The notes under the pieces were generated by a model. That model ran no database searches. It was not told the origin of the DNA and saw only the letters and a program-made list of their open reading frames with translations. Below are positions 11,936 to 22,330 of a stretch of 64,000 nucleotides of DNA, piece after piece (the stretch's first letter is position 1; every line of letters starts with the position of its first letter). The DNA lies in contig BLAL01000012.1 of the NCBI GenBank assembly GCA_015698045.1, positions 1,054,001-1,118,000 of the forward strand, written 5' to 3'. Made by a program: the position numbers and the translations under genes. This DNA comes from Rhizophagus clarus (Eukaryota; Glomeromycota; Glomeromycetes; Glomerales; Glomeraceae).

Positions 11936-12797
11936 TGATAAATCAAGTGAAAATTCGAATGAACCTGTAGGAAGTGAATGTAAAGTCATAAGGTATATAA
12001 AATATACAAAAAAAGAGTAATTTGCAAATTATTTATTGATTAATTTATTTATAATTATCTAGATATTAAAATTGGCAAAAATTAATTGTAATATTTTTTT
12101 TTTTTTTAAATGATATAATTTTTTTTTATTTCATTTCATTTGAATTATTTAAACACTAAGGCTAGAGTAGTAGTAAAATGTTTTACAAGTTTCTTAGTAT
12201 GTAATTTAGATCATTCCTTACTTTTATAACTTATCCAAGTATTAAATATATTTATTTATTTCTTCGTTTGGAATTGTTTAAACACTAAGACTAGAGTAGT
12301 AAGATATTTTGCAAGATTTTTAGTTTGCAATTAAATAATTTTTTTGCTATAACTTTTATTTTTATTTACGTCATTATCAAAAACTGCTATGTACTGTACA
12401 TATGTAATTGAATTATATGATCACTTGATTGTCCAAAATGATGCAAAAAAAAAAATGAATTAAAATATTAAATAAATAACATAAATATATAAAATTTTTC
12501 CTAATACAAAGAGAGAAGTTTCAAGAATCATGATCCAATATTATGCAATGTTTTTTCTAATAAGTCAACTATTAGTCAAGTAAAATAATTCAGAAATGCA
12601 AATTCTCATATATACAATGTCTAACAAATATATGTTACAAATTCATTCTAAACTTTGTTTCAGAAATTTATAAAAGTTTCGGTCATTTCGCTTCAATACT
12701 GAAACTTTACTTAATTTAGAGAGAATTTTTCATGCATCTAAATTAGAATACTATACTGTACGGGGTAACTCATCTCAAGATCCAAAAAATAATGGTT
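11936..12797. other. Intergenic region with diverged tandem duplicate
   Basis: A segment at about 12145-12215 (including AAACACTAAGGCTAGAGTAG) recurs at about 12263-12335 with scattered changes, giving a two-copy repeat of roughly 118 bp period. The first 57 bases (to 11992) may be a displaced kinase-tail exon. Nothing else is recognisable. Confidence 0.45.
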
Positions 12798-12976
12798 TTA
12801 AGTGATAAATTTGTAAAGAATATAAATGTCACATGTTATTCAAGATAAATTTTGAAAATTGGACTAGTCACTAGTAATAATAATGATATTGACAAATTTA
12901 TTCAAGATACTCAGCTATCATGTCATAATAATGTGGGCAAAGCATCAGAATGGATACCTTATAATAGACATCCAAA
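12798..12976 (+). pseudogene. Kinase N-terminal relic
   Basis: The plus strand reads, with one in-frame stop, NFENWTSH followed by DIDKFIQDTQLSCHNN and then ASEWIPYNR. This matches the pre-kinase linker of the intact gene just downstream (EGWTSGNPDIDKLIKDT...LEWVPFERF). A CKEYKCH run before it resembles the cysteine-rich zone. No kinase domain follows, because the frame decays at about 12990. It is a truncated duplicate of the neighbouring kinase family. Confidence 0.7.
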
Positions 12977-13447
12977 GCTACAATTAAGCTATTCCTAAGA
13001 AAAACTACTTCAATAAAGCTAACACTAGTTTCAGCAGCTCCGCTTTATTCACCGATGGTCATCAATGATCTGGAATTCGCGCGAAACGAATGATTATTTA
13101 TTTATTTATTTATTTAAATGTTAAAGACCAAACGAATGATTATATATGTTTATAAACGTTTGATATGGCATAAAAATCACGTGGCCAAACCTGGACAAAT
13201 ATGATAGAATTTAAAATTTAATGGGATGTTCCACACACGTTACGTCATTGAAATTTATGTTACGATAATAAAAAAAAAGGTAACAGAGGATAACCAATTT
13301 TTTTCGCTCCGAGCTCAACAATAATTCATAATTGTGTAACTTGAATCAATCAATGAATCGGAAAAATACGGCCCGAAAAAAAATATATATAAAAAAAAAA
13401 AAAAATTTTTTTTCTCGGTAAAGTAAAATAAATTCAAAAATCATCCA
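12977..13447. other. Promoter region of the pseudokinase gene
   Basis: It contains a TTTA microsatellite (about 13094-13117) flanked by the repeated word AAACGAATGATTAT (13086 and about 13131), and A-rich sequence just before the ATG at 13448. No coding frame is seen. Confidence 0.4.
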
Positions 13448-14681
13448 ATGGAAACCGAATTTAACAAATTAAATATCTCAATTCACGATATAAATTGTTC
13501 TTATTGTAAAGAATGTGACCCATTCAGAATAATGGAAGGATGGACTAGCGGAAATCCTGATATTGATAAGCTTATAAAAGATACAATATATAATATAAGA
13601 TATGATGTAGGATGGATTCGTCAATTTCTTGAATGGGTACCATTTGAGAGATTTACAGATATAGAAGAAATTGGTGAAGGTGGATTTGCAAAAGTATATT
13701 CTGCAATATGGATTGACCGTAAGTCAGAGTATCATAAAAATAATGATGGAAGTTATGTAAAAGAAAAGCCCAAACCTAGAAAAGTCGCTTTGAAAAAGTT
13801 AAGTGGTTCACAGAATATTTCAGATAAATATTTAAATGAAGTAAGTTTTTATGATTATATTATTTTCAATTTAATTTAATATTAAAATTATTATTATTTT
13901 TTTTTTTTAAAAAAAAAAAAAATTTCTTCTATCATAAATATAGCTTAAAATACATTGGAATTTATTTAAGTCACAAAGGTTAAGACTTTTTGGATTAACT
14001 AAAGACCCAGAAACTAAAGAATTTATGATGATTCTAAAATTTGCTAATGATAACGGAAATTTTAGAGATAGTCTTTCTAATAAGTTTAACGATATTTTAT
14101 GGGAAAATAAAATTAAATTATTGTATGATACATTAGAAGGTTTACAGGAATTACATGAATTAGGTTATTTTCATAAAGATTTTCACAGTGGAAATATTTT
14201 ACGAGTTGATGATTATATGACTTTTGTTTCAGTCTTTGGATTATCTGGACCAACAAACGATCAAAAATCTGATGACAAAATATACGGAGTACTGCCTTAC
14301 ATCGTTCCAGAGGTATTAAATGGTGAATCATATACATCATCATCTGATATTTATAGTTTTGGTGTAGTTATGGCTGAATTATCATCTGGAAAACCACCTT
14401 TTTACAATAAAAAACACGATTTAAGTTTAGCATTAGCTATATATAATGGATTAAGACCAGAATTTGGAAAAGGAGCTCCTGAATTTTATAAAAAATTAGC
14501 TTATAAATGTATGAGTTCTAATTCGATTGAAAGACCAACAACTAAAGATTTACTTGATATTCTTAATTTATTGTATGATTCTATTCAAGGCTCTGCAGAT
14601 AATGATGAGAAATTTGGTTATAAAGGAAAAGAAATTAAAGTTCATTTAAAAAGGCAGATAAAGAGATTCCAAATATCTTAA
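13448..14681 (+). CDS. TKL-like pseudokinase, two exons, frameshifted tail
   Basis: Exons are 13448-13840 and 13944-14681, GT-AG and phase 0. Residues 1-75 hold a short cysteine motif (CSYCKEC) and the family linker EGWTSGNPDIDK. The glycine loop (GEGGFAKVYSAIW) and VALKKL lysine are intact, but the catalytic loop is HKDFHSGN and the DFG motif is VFG. The metal-binding aspartate is therefore absent and the protein is probably a pseudokinase. APE reads VPE. The frame ends at FQIS, but one base away a family-typical tail is open (KADKEIPNILTSYGKN...DAIYTGRAFTF...SYVDSE) up to a GTAAGT donor at 14795. The change lies in a run of five A at 14648-14652. It is either a real late frameshift or a homopolymer sequence error. 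A short last exon near 14903 is possible. Confidence 0.8.
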
Positions 14682-14799
14682 CTTCGTATGGGAAAAATTC
14701 TGATGCTATATATACTGGCAGAGCATTTACATTTAACAACATATTATCAAAACCTATTAATTCATCTCTTATTACTTCGTATGTTGATAGTGAAGTAAG

Positions 14800-15480
14800 T
14801 AATAAAAGCGTTATATTTATTTTTATTTATCTATCTATTTATTTATTTATTTGTTTTTTTTTAAAAAAAAAATGGATGTCGACTTTTTTATAATTTAATA
14901 GATCGTGATCTCAATTAATCGATTTGGAAGTTACTAATTCAATACAATTAAAGGTACTATCAATGCAATTTACGATTTGATCTATGTATAATGCTTTAAA
15001 AGATACTAATGATAAGTACGTTTTATTATATTTAAGGGTTAACAAACACTAATGATGAAAATAGAGTTGATGATTAGGTATATTAAATAGTTCCTCTTTA
15101 TTGTGTCAGTTAAATTTCATTATTTATTTAATAGTATGATGAATGATGGATGAATCTTGTAATATAAGTAGCATTAATCTGGGTAAAAAAAATTGTTTAG
15201 CACTCGAGCCACATTCACGATTAGATTATGTGGCTGCATTCACAATACGCTTATTATAGGGTATTTATAGTTGGCGGATGTAAAGCCACTGTAGAGAATA
15301 TATAAAGCTATTAAAGCTATTATAAATAAATGAATTTTATTTTAAATATATTTTACTCCATATTTATTAAATATAAGCATGTTTAGATCAAGTTGTATCA
15401 TCAATTTAAAATATCATATCTACAAAATCTATGCTAAAATCTGTCAGCACATTCTGTATAAATTCATCCATTCAAAACCT
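14800..15480. other. Intergenic region after pseudokinase
   Basis: AT-rich, with TTTA-type repeats near 14820-14850. No supported gene. Confidence 0.4.
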
Positions 15481-17154
15481 GAAGAAAGAAAAAAATGAAA
15501 GCTAGAAAACATTTCATCAGTACAAGACAAAAATTTTGAAACACACCAAAATCCTGTCAACTACAAACAAGTAAACGAAATGTATAAATTTTTCGTTAAA
15601 ATTATAATCTAAATGGAAACAAATATCAACACCTGCGAAAACAAGACGATAAATGTTTTATTAAACTTCTGGGTTCGAGTCCCAGTATTCACCTTTCCTT
15701 AATAAGAAAAATAGAACGACAAGAAATCTCGAGTCTTTCGAAATGGCAGCGCCGTTGTAACCTAAAAAGAAAAATGACGCTAAAAAAAAAAGTATGTAAA
15801 AATTTTCAAAATATTACATTCTAAGTCCCGTCAAAAACCCTTGGGACCTACAAATAGCAAATCAAAATTTCGATAGAAAAAAAATTGTTTCAAAGACAAA
15901 TTCTTTTGAAATCGCACCTATTAAAAAAACCTTTGAAAACTAACATAATAAAACAGAATGTTTCATTAGGAAAAGCTAAAGGAAAAGATTTTAAAAGTAA
16001 TGTAATCAAAAGAAATCATCCAAAGAACCCATTCGAAGAAGCAGAATAAAAAAAAGGAAATTTAATAAATAGTTCCGTGAAAAAAAAAACTAAAAAATTG
16101 CAAAAGGATCATACCTTCGAAGGTAACTCATCTTATTCTTGGCAGGATATATGCGAAAGATTAAGAGACAATTAAGAATTGCTAGATTCCTACAAAAAAA
16201 AACTGAAACTTTATTAAAAAAATTTAATTTGTTTCGAGAAATTATAGTAGATTATTTTTACACGCACATCATTCTAAACAACCTATGAAGTTATATGCGC
16301 ACTTACAGTATATAGTTTAAATTGCCGCGATATTTCATAACGCCATACAAGTTGCATGTACATCACTAGTTGTGAGCCGGAGTCCCTACTCCCTATATAA
16401 AAGAAAAAAACGTTAAAAAACCTTTTTTAGCGGTTCAAAAAATAATCTGGTATCCAAGTTGGAACTTGATTCCTACAAAATAAAATAACGAATAAAATAA
16501 CGAAATCAACTAAAAAAAAAAGGTAGAATAAGCATTAGCAAACTTTTCATTAAAGGAAATATATCAAAAAAAATATCCGATACTTGCCTACAAAGGCCCA
16601 AAGAACCGGAACCGGCTGTCTAAAAAAAAAAAATAATCCGGTTTCTCTGCGTCCCACGCTCCGGACCAGTCTAAAAAAGGAAAAAAAATGAAACGTTAAA
16701 ACCGTTTCGTTAAAAGAAATATATAAAAGAACTCTACTCAATTACCACGCGTCCACGAAGTCAAAGCCCAAAAAAAAGAATGATTAGTACCAAAGAAAAA
16801 AAAAAAATACAACTAAAAAAAAAAAAAATCTGCCTATGTTTCCACAAGAGAGCCGAAGAATGGAAGAGAGAGCAAGGGAAAGTAATAGGAAGGGGCAAAA
16901 AGAAACAGACGAAAGGGGAAAAAATGAGTTAGGGAAGAATGAAAGAGAGGGAAGGGGAAAAGTACAAGAATGAGAAAGGGAAGAACGATTCTTAAAAATA
17001 TTGTCACATAACTCACGTAGCCGTAATGAACATAACCAACCGTTCACCGTTTAAAGACTACGAGGTCCAAAAGGACATCCTTATGTACCCTACTTGTAAT
17101 TGTAAAGAAAAAGAAATGAAAAAATTCGTGTGCTAAAAACATTACATTAAAGAA
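15481..17154 (-). repeat. A-rich block, minus strand with repeated poly-pyrimidine acceptor-like tracts
   Basis: The plus strand is dominated by A-runs followed or preceded by short mixed islands (such as GATTCCTACAAAATAAAA and CTGTCTAAAAAAAAAAAA). Read on the minus strand the junctions are T-tract plus TAG or GTAG, as in 3' splice sites, and the islands are 25-50 nt long and less AT-rich. Donors are less clear than in the array at 57.2-57.8 kb. Frames on either strand that are mostly poly-K or poly-F are composition artefacts. Confidence 0.4.
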
Positions 17155-17300
17155 AAAACCCTTTAAGTTTTTCGCGGTACTTGACATTTTCGGTCTTCCC
17201 TTCAAATTCTTCCTTTCTTGTGCTGATGAATTTTTAACATTTCTTCTTAATGACCGTTCAGAACGTAAAGGAACATCAACTGGTTTTGTGACATCTTTTT
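17155..17300 (-). other. Possible minus-strand coding exon
   Basis: An open minus-strand stretch of about 48 codons reads KDVTKPVDVPLRSERS, then SSAQERKNLKGRPKMSS. Its balanced basic/polar composition differs from the surrounding low-complexity sequence. It lies directly upstream, on that strand, of the A-rich block. No start codon or family could be assigned, so it may be an exon of a gene running into the block or a relic. Confidence 0.3.
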
Positions 17301-17806
17301 TTTCTCATAAGGCTAAAAAAAATTAACCGTGGGCAAAAAAATTTCATGATTATTCATACAATGCGTAAAGATAAGTCCGAATTTATAAAATTTATCATCT
17401 TTTTCATGTGTAAACGCCTGAAAATATGAAATTTTCGTAATTAAAAGAATGAAATGAATGAAATTTAGCTGTTATTGAAAAAACCTCTAATTTTAGAATT
17501 CGTTCGGTTAAAATTGTTCCATAATGCTTTAAATTCATTTTTTATATAACTAATAAGGAATCTGCTAGTTACATTTTTCGATGAAAAAGATGAGATCCGT
17601 GACTTTTATTCATCACTATCCGAATATTTTATTTTTTGTATCATTTCGGAATTCGAACCAACTAAAAATAATTATTATAATAGTACTCTTTATGTTTATT
17701 TTCTTGGCAAATTTGCTGATCATGTAATATATCACCACTCAGATTATTTATGCCTAATGATATATTTAATGATTTCGTATTCACGTGAATCAAAAATTCC
17801 CATGTA

Positions 17807-17987
17807 GAAATTTCCAGCAATATTATAAATAATTTATGATCAACTAAAAAAAAAAAATTTTTAAGTGAGAAAAAATTTTTCTCATTGCATCATATCTCAT
17901 TATGATTTTATTAATTTTATTCACAATCAGTTCTTTGGAAATCGCGGGAAAAATTAAAAACTCGAATTTTTTTTTTGAATATAAATA
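17807..17987 (+). promoter_or_regulatory. Possible heat-shock elements and TATA box of the sHSP gene
   Basis: GAAATTTC at 17807-17814 fits the GAAnnTTC core bound by Hsf1. TTCTTTGGAA at 17931-17940 followed by GGGAA is a weaker candidate. TATAAATA at 17980-17987 lies 76 bp before the ATG. Assignment rests on motif match and position only. Confidence 0.4.
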
Positions 17988-18062
17988 TAACTGGATTTCC
18001 TTGATACAGTACATCAAAAAATAAAAAGTACACAAATCAAAATTTTCAATTATTAAAACAAG

Positions 18063-18579
18063 ATGGCTGCTCTAATCTCGAGTAGTTGGGACCCTAATTA
18101 TGATTTAGAAACTTCTGTTAACAGTATCTTCGATGATCTTATTAAAGATTTGAACGTAACTAGACGTGGTAACGTACGTGCCCGCCGGTTCCCTGCGTTG
18201 GAAGTTCATGAAACCGAGAAAGAATATTCAGTCAAAGCAGAATTGCCAGTATGAAATTAATTTTTCTTTTGTTTATTTATGTATTTTATTCTTTAATTAA
18301 ATATTGAAAACCTTTATATTATAGGGAATGACTAAGGATCAAATTACCGCCGATGTTCGTGACAACGTTCTTATAATCTCTGGTGAAGTCAAGAAAGACG
18401 AAAAAATCAAAGAAGGAAAAACTCTTGTTCAAGAACGCCGTTATGGCCACTTTTCTCGTAGCATTTCACTACCACCTAATATAAAAACTGAGGATGTTAC
18501 GGCTAAATTTGAAAATGGTATCCTCGAAATGAACCTTCCTAAGTCAAGTCCTTCTGGCAAGAAAATTGACATCAAATAA
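18063..18579 (+). CDS. Small heat-shock protein (Hsp20/alpha-crystallin family)
   Basis: Exons 18063-18248 and 18325-18579 encode 146 aa. The intron (GTATGA...ATAG) falls at the family-typical AELP|GMTK junction, in phase 0. Residues 1-40 form the variable N-terminal arm (SSWDPNYDLETSVNSIFDDL). An alpha-crystallin domain runs from about 43 to 138 (FPALEVHETEKEYSVKAELPG, then VLIISGEVK, RRYGHFSRSISLP and the signature FENGILEMNLPK). The tail ends KKIDIK. These proteins form cytosolic oligomers that hold unfolding clients for Hsp70/Hsp104. Length is usual for fungal class I sHSPs. Codon use is less AT-biased than in neighbouring genes, as expected for a highly expressed conserved gene. Confidence 0.95.
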
Positions 18580-19606
18580 AAAAGATAGCATTAGTGATAA
18601 TTAGTTTTCTATGATTTTCTATCCCAATCAAATGTATATTTTGTTAAATATTTTCTATCGATATTTTTATCAATAAATGAAGTGTAAACCGTAAAACTTT
18701 AAAATACGAGAAATTTATTATATTAACTGCAATCACTAATCAAATAATAGATCATAAAAAAAAAAAAAGATGATTGATCGAAACTAAAAAAATATTATCT
18801 TTTATGACGAATGTTTAGATATACAATCGCCTAAAAGGGGTTTTAAAGTTTGATATAGCATGTGACGATAATTTTTTATAGTTAGCTCTAAAATGATATT
18901 TATTTTTTAGCAATCTATGATATGTATAAAAAGTTGGAATATTTTTATTAACATTATACATTAAAATTCCGCTAGTTGAAAATATTTTACTTTATAAGGC
19001 AAATAATCGAATTTAGTTCACTTAAAAATTCTATGGCTTAGAAGCCCCATGATAAAACGATTGTTCAGTAACCTTATGTTGATCATTATTAGCATTATTC
19101 TAATAACGTCATACACAACTTTTTGCTAAACATACCTGTTTAGATGAGTTTTTTTTGCAATTTCACCAGTAAAAAACGAGTTAGATCATTTCATAGACCA
19201 CTATGTCTGAGGTTTAGTTTGATTGGCCAGATCTGCTTGCATTTGTTTACATCACCCGATATTTTAGCCCGATATTTTTTTGTTTTTAGGACGAATATCA
19301 CTATTAGGAATGTAACTTTTCACATCAGGACATGAACAGGCCTAATATTTAGCTCCTCACTGGTAGCCCATATGAAATTCATCTACTAATAATCATAATA
19401 TTCTTTTTCTTCTTTCCCCTATTAACTTTAGCACAACTAAAAGTTAATATTCGTTAATATTGGTTGAAGAAGGAAAGTTAATAGGGAAGAAAAAAAATAT
19501 TAAGATAAATGTGTGCATATATGAATTTAGCAAAACATAAGAAAAATCTTTAATGGTAAAAATACTGATACAATATAACGCATCTTGTGTGCATTTGTCA
19601 TATATC
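18580..19606. other. Intergenic region containing an inverted repeat
   Basis: At about 19395-19505 an imperfect inverted repeat is formed by an AT-rich arm ending CCCCTATTAACTTT and its complement AAAGTTAATAGGGAAGAAAA. The arms are about 30-35 bp with a short loop and could be a small foldback element. The remaining sequence has no supported gene. Confidence 0.45.
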
Positions 19607-19838
19607 TTAGGTCTCTCAAGTTTATTTAATTGTCCGAATTTATAATAAAATTTTGGAAATTTTGGAAAATATTTTGGAATTTTCGGGGAATTTCAAAAAA
19701 TTATAATTTGAATTTGGAAGGCATTTAAAACATATAATAAATATTTTGTGTTTTTCCAATCCAGATTTTTAAGGAAATATAGGGGGGGACGGGCCGACAG
19801 AATACGTTAAACAAACAATTAAATTGGAGCGGCCTTAG
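19607..19838 (-). mobile_element. MITE, copy 1 (AGGCC family)
   Basis: On the minus strand it starts TAAGGCCGCTCCAATTTAAT and ends near TTGAGAGACCTAA. Order and sequence match the MITE at 22084-22330, including the central run of AAATTCC/AAATTTCC words. The terminal inverted repeat contains TTTAACG. It has no coding capacity. Target duplications are not resolved. It is more diverged than copy 2. Confidence 0.6.
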
Positions 19839-20222
19839 GTACGATGTATAAAATATTGATACAGCATAAAATAATTAGCATTTGGGTCATATAACATAAT
19901 TTAACATTCATGCTTTTATTCAATTTAAGAATAAAAAATTTAAATAATTAACATTTTAATTACTTTTTTGTTTTTTTTTTGGTTTGATAAACGCATATAC
20001 TTTATTAATCAGTTATATAATAATCGATATCTTATGCTCCTAACCAATAATAAAAAAAAGCGTAGGATTATATCTTAATAATGTTAAGCTTATTAGCCCT
20101 AAAAAATTTCACTTTTCAAGTAATTATGGCAGATAAATCTCCAGACTATAAATCATAATATATATCATTACATTTGATAATAAGAATAAATTGTATATAA
20201 CATACAATAAACTGATAATGCA

Positions 20223-21707
20223 TTAATTTTGATTGGATTCACCATCATAATCATAGCCTTTAATTTTAAAACTCTTAATAACACCTAATCCAATATACTT
20301 TTTAATTATTTTAATATTTTCTTCATTTTTATCTAAACTCTTTTTATAATCATCCGTAACGATCACGAAAGAAAGTAACTTTTGTGGTATATAATTAGCA
20401 CGATTTACAATAAAAGACTCTAATTCTTCTGGTAGCAATTTTACTGATTGTGCATTAGACCACCAGTAATTCAAAATTATTTCAGAAATATTTTCATATG
20501 AAACAACCTCTCTTAGTACCTCTTTTTCGCTCAACAATTTACCTCCGTAATAGATTTCAATACTTTTTAAGTATTGACAACTTTTAAGAATTATTTTTAA
20601 CATTTCCAATTCATCATTTTTAAATCCAGCAGAAAATTTTCTAAGGTTGGTACAGAACTTAGAAATGGATGAATTTAATAAATTATTACTATAACTTGAA
20701 TCTCGACTTACACCTACATATAATTCCTTTAAATTTTTTCCATTATTTTCCAAAAATCTTGCTAGTGCTTCATTATTTGGACGTATATGTTGAAATTTTA
20801 AAATTTGTAATTGGGGAAAACTTATATCTGATAATTTGTCGAAATCAATAAAATCACTTTCATCAAATAATAATTTAAGTTCTTGTAGATTTGAGAATTT
20901 TGCGATAAATGACAATGACATAGAACGATGATTACGTTTACTAATAAGATTTAATTTGATTAAGGTATTTGGAAGTTTTCTTACTAAAAAGGAATAATCT
21001 TGATAATGACTAGTATCATGTTGTAACAAAGTAAAATGTTTTAAATTTTTCTGAACAGAAATTAAATCTGCTAATCCATCGGAAATACGATAATATCCAT
21101 CATTCTTTATGTTTATTAACGAGATATTATGACATATTTGTGATAGTAATTGATAAAAAGTTTCAGTTGAAATACTTGAACTGCAATATAATTCTGAGAG
21201 ATTTTTCAAACAATCCTTTGCTTCAGGATAAATAGCAAAATTTGGTATTGGCATAGCGTAGTTATGTTGAGGTAAGTCTAACCTCTTTAAAGAACTAATC
21301 TGATTTATGAACATTTTACATATTTCTTGTAACACTATATTTGTACTATTATTAAGAATACGTGGTAAAATAATTTGTTGATTTTTCAAAAGTTCCTTAG
21401 TCTTTCGCTGAACACGTTTAATTGATAAAACTTTACAAAATGAAGCATAATTGAATGCTGGAAAATTTGTAATTGAAGTTAAAATAATGATTCCATTATT
21501 AGATAAGATTTCTTTTGATTTGTTTGGAAGGCAAGAAATTAAGGTTTTTAAATTTGAAATATTATAATTACGGCTATTTCTCCAAAAAATTCTCACTGAA
21601 ACCCCACACCAAAGACGATTAACTAATATACATGAATGTAAAGTAGACCTATCATCATTTAAATATTCAAAAATCTCGTCCAAACAATCAACAGGAAATT
21701 GTGACAT
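20223..21707 (-). CDS. F-box/LRR-like protein, 494 aa (group A)
   Basis: The start at 21707 (MSQFPVDCLDEIFEYLNDD) is chosen over the in-frame ATG at 21758 because the paralogue at 39653 begins MSQIPVDCLEEIFEYLDD. Residues 1-50 form the F-box (CLDEIFEYL...HSCILVNRLWCGVSVRIFWRN). The rest is an irregular leucine-rich solenoid (LKHFTLLQH, NLQELKLLF, QLQILKFQH, LKELYVGVS, LKSIEIYYGG). It is single-exon. It presumably acts as an SCF adaptor, with targets unknown. It is flanked by two inverted MITE copies. Identity with the paralogue at 38 kb is high along the full length, so the duplication is fairly recent. Confidence 0.88.
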   Translation of the reverse strand: MSQFPVDCLDEIFEYLNDDRSTLHSCILVNRLWCGVSVRIFWRNSRNYNISNLKTLISCLPNKSKEILSNNGIIILTSITNFPAFNYASFCKVLSIKRVQRKTKELLKNQQIILPRILNNSTNIVLQEICKMFINQISSLKRLDLPQHNYAMPIPNFAIYPEAKDCLKNLSELYCSSSISTETFYQLLSQICHNISLINIKNDGYYRISDGLADLISVQKNLKHFTLLQHDTSHYQDYSFLVRKLPNTLIKLNLISKRNHRSMSLSFIAKFSNLQELKLLFDESDFIDFDKLSDISFPQLQILKFQHIRPNNEALARFLENNGKNLKELYVGVSRDSSYSNNLLNSSISKFCTNLRKFSAGFKNDELEMLKIILKSCQYLKSIEIYYGGKLLSEKEVLREVVSYENISEIILNYWWSNAQSVKLLPEELESFIVNRANYIPQKLLSFVIVTDDYKKSLDKNEENIKIIKKYIGLGVIKSFKIKGYDYDGESNQN

Positions 21708-22083
21708 TGTTTTTTTAATTATGATATTTGACAAAGAAGGTTTTAAATAATAAAACATAAATTGTGTTTGACTGTATTACAAATATAAAAATCATATGGT
21801 ATTTGTATGAACTTTATTAGTCTAGCATCCTTGGCCCACCTGTTACACCATTATATCTAGGGTTAGATAAATAAACAAATGTTATACAGGCTGATCAATT
21901 ACCAAAAAAACCGAAGCTTATAAATAATTCATACTGTAAAATATTGCCAGTGAAAGATCATGTCAAACAAAAAATATAATTTTTGTCAAAATTTCCGCTT
22001 CTTTATCGATATCTTTTAAAAAATAGGAACAGCTACTTGAAATGCCTAAAATTATATAAAATTTTATTAAATACTTAAAAAAT

Positions 22084-22330
22084 AAGGCCGTTCAACTTGT
22101 TTGTTTGTTTAACGTCTCATTTTTTAAGAAATTTAAATCCTAATAAACATATAATGACATATATGTTTAAATGCCTCCCCCTTTAAATTTAAATTGAATT
22201 TTCTAAAATTTCCGAAATTTCCCAAATTTTCCATAATTATGTTATGCTTAATTTATTTAGTTTATTTATTTGAAACCCTCCGAACGTTTCTCATAATCCG
22301 GACGTTAAACAATCAAGTTGGAACGGCCTA
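22084..22330 (+). mobile_element. MITE, copy 2 (AGGCC family)
   Basis: Left end AAGGCCGTTCAACTTG...TTTAACGTC, right end GACGTTAAAC...GTTGGAACGGCCTA. These are terminal inverted repeats of about 30 bp enclosing about 190 bp of AT-rich non-coding sequence. The flanks (AATA on both sides) may include a short target duplication, but its length is ambiguous. Superfamily not assigned. Confidence 0.7.

Noticed and set aside
15660-15695. tRNA-like T-arm CTGGGTTCGAGTCCCAG
   Set aside because: No matching acceptor stem, D-arm or anticodon arm could be placed in the 75 bases upstream. It is at best a tRNA-derived scrap or a chance match.
16550-17047. Minus-strand frames rich in F, S and L
   Set aside because: They are translations of T-tracts in the A-rich block, with no conserved features.
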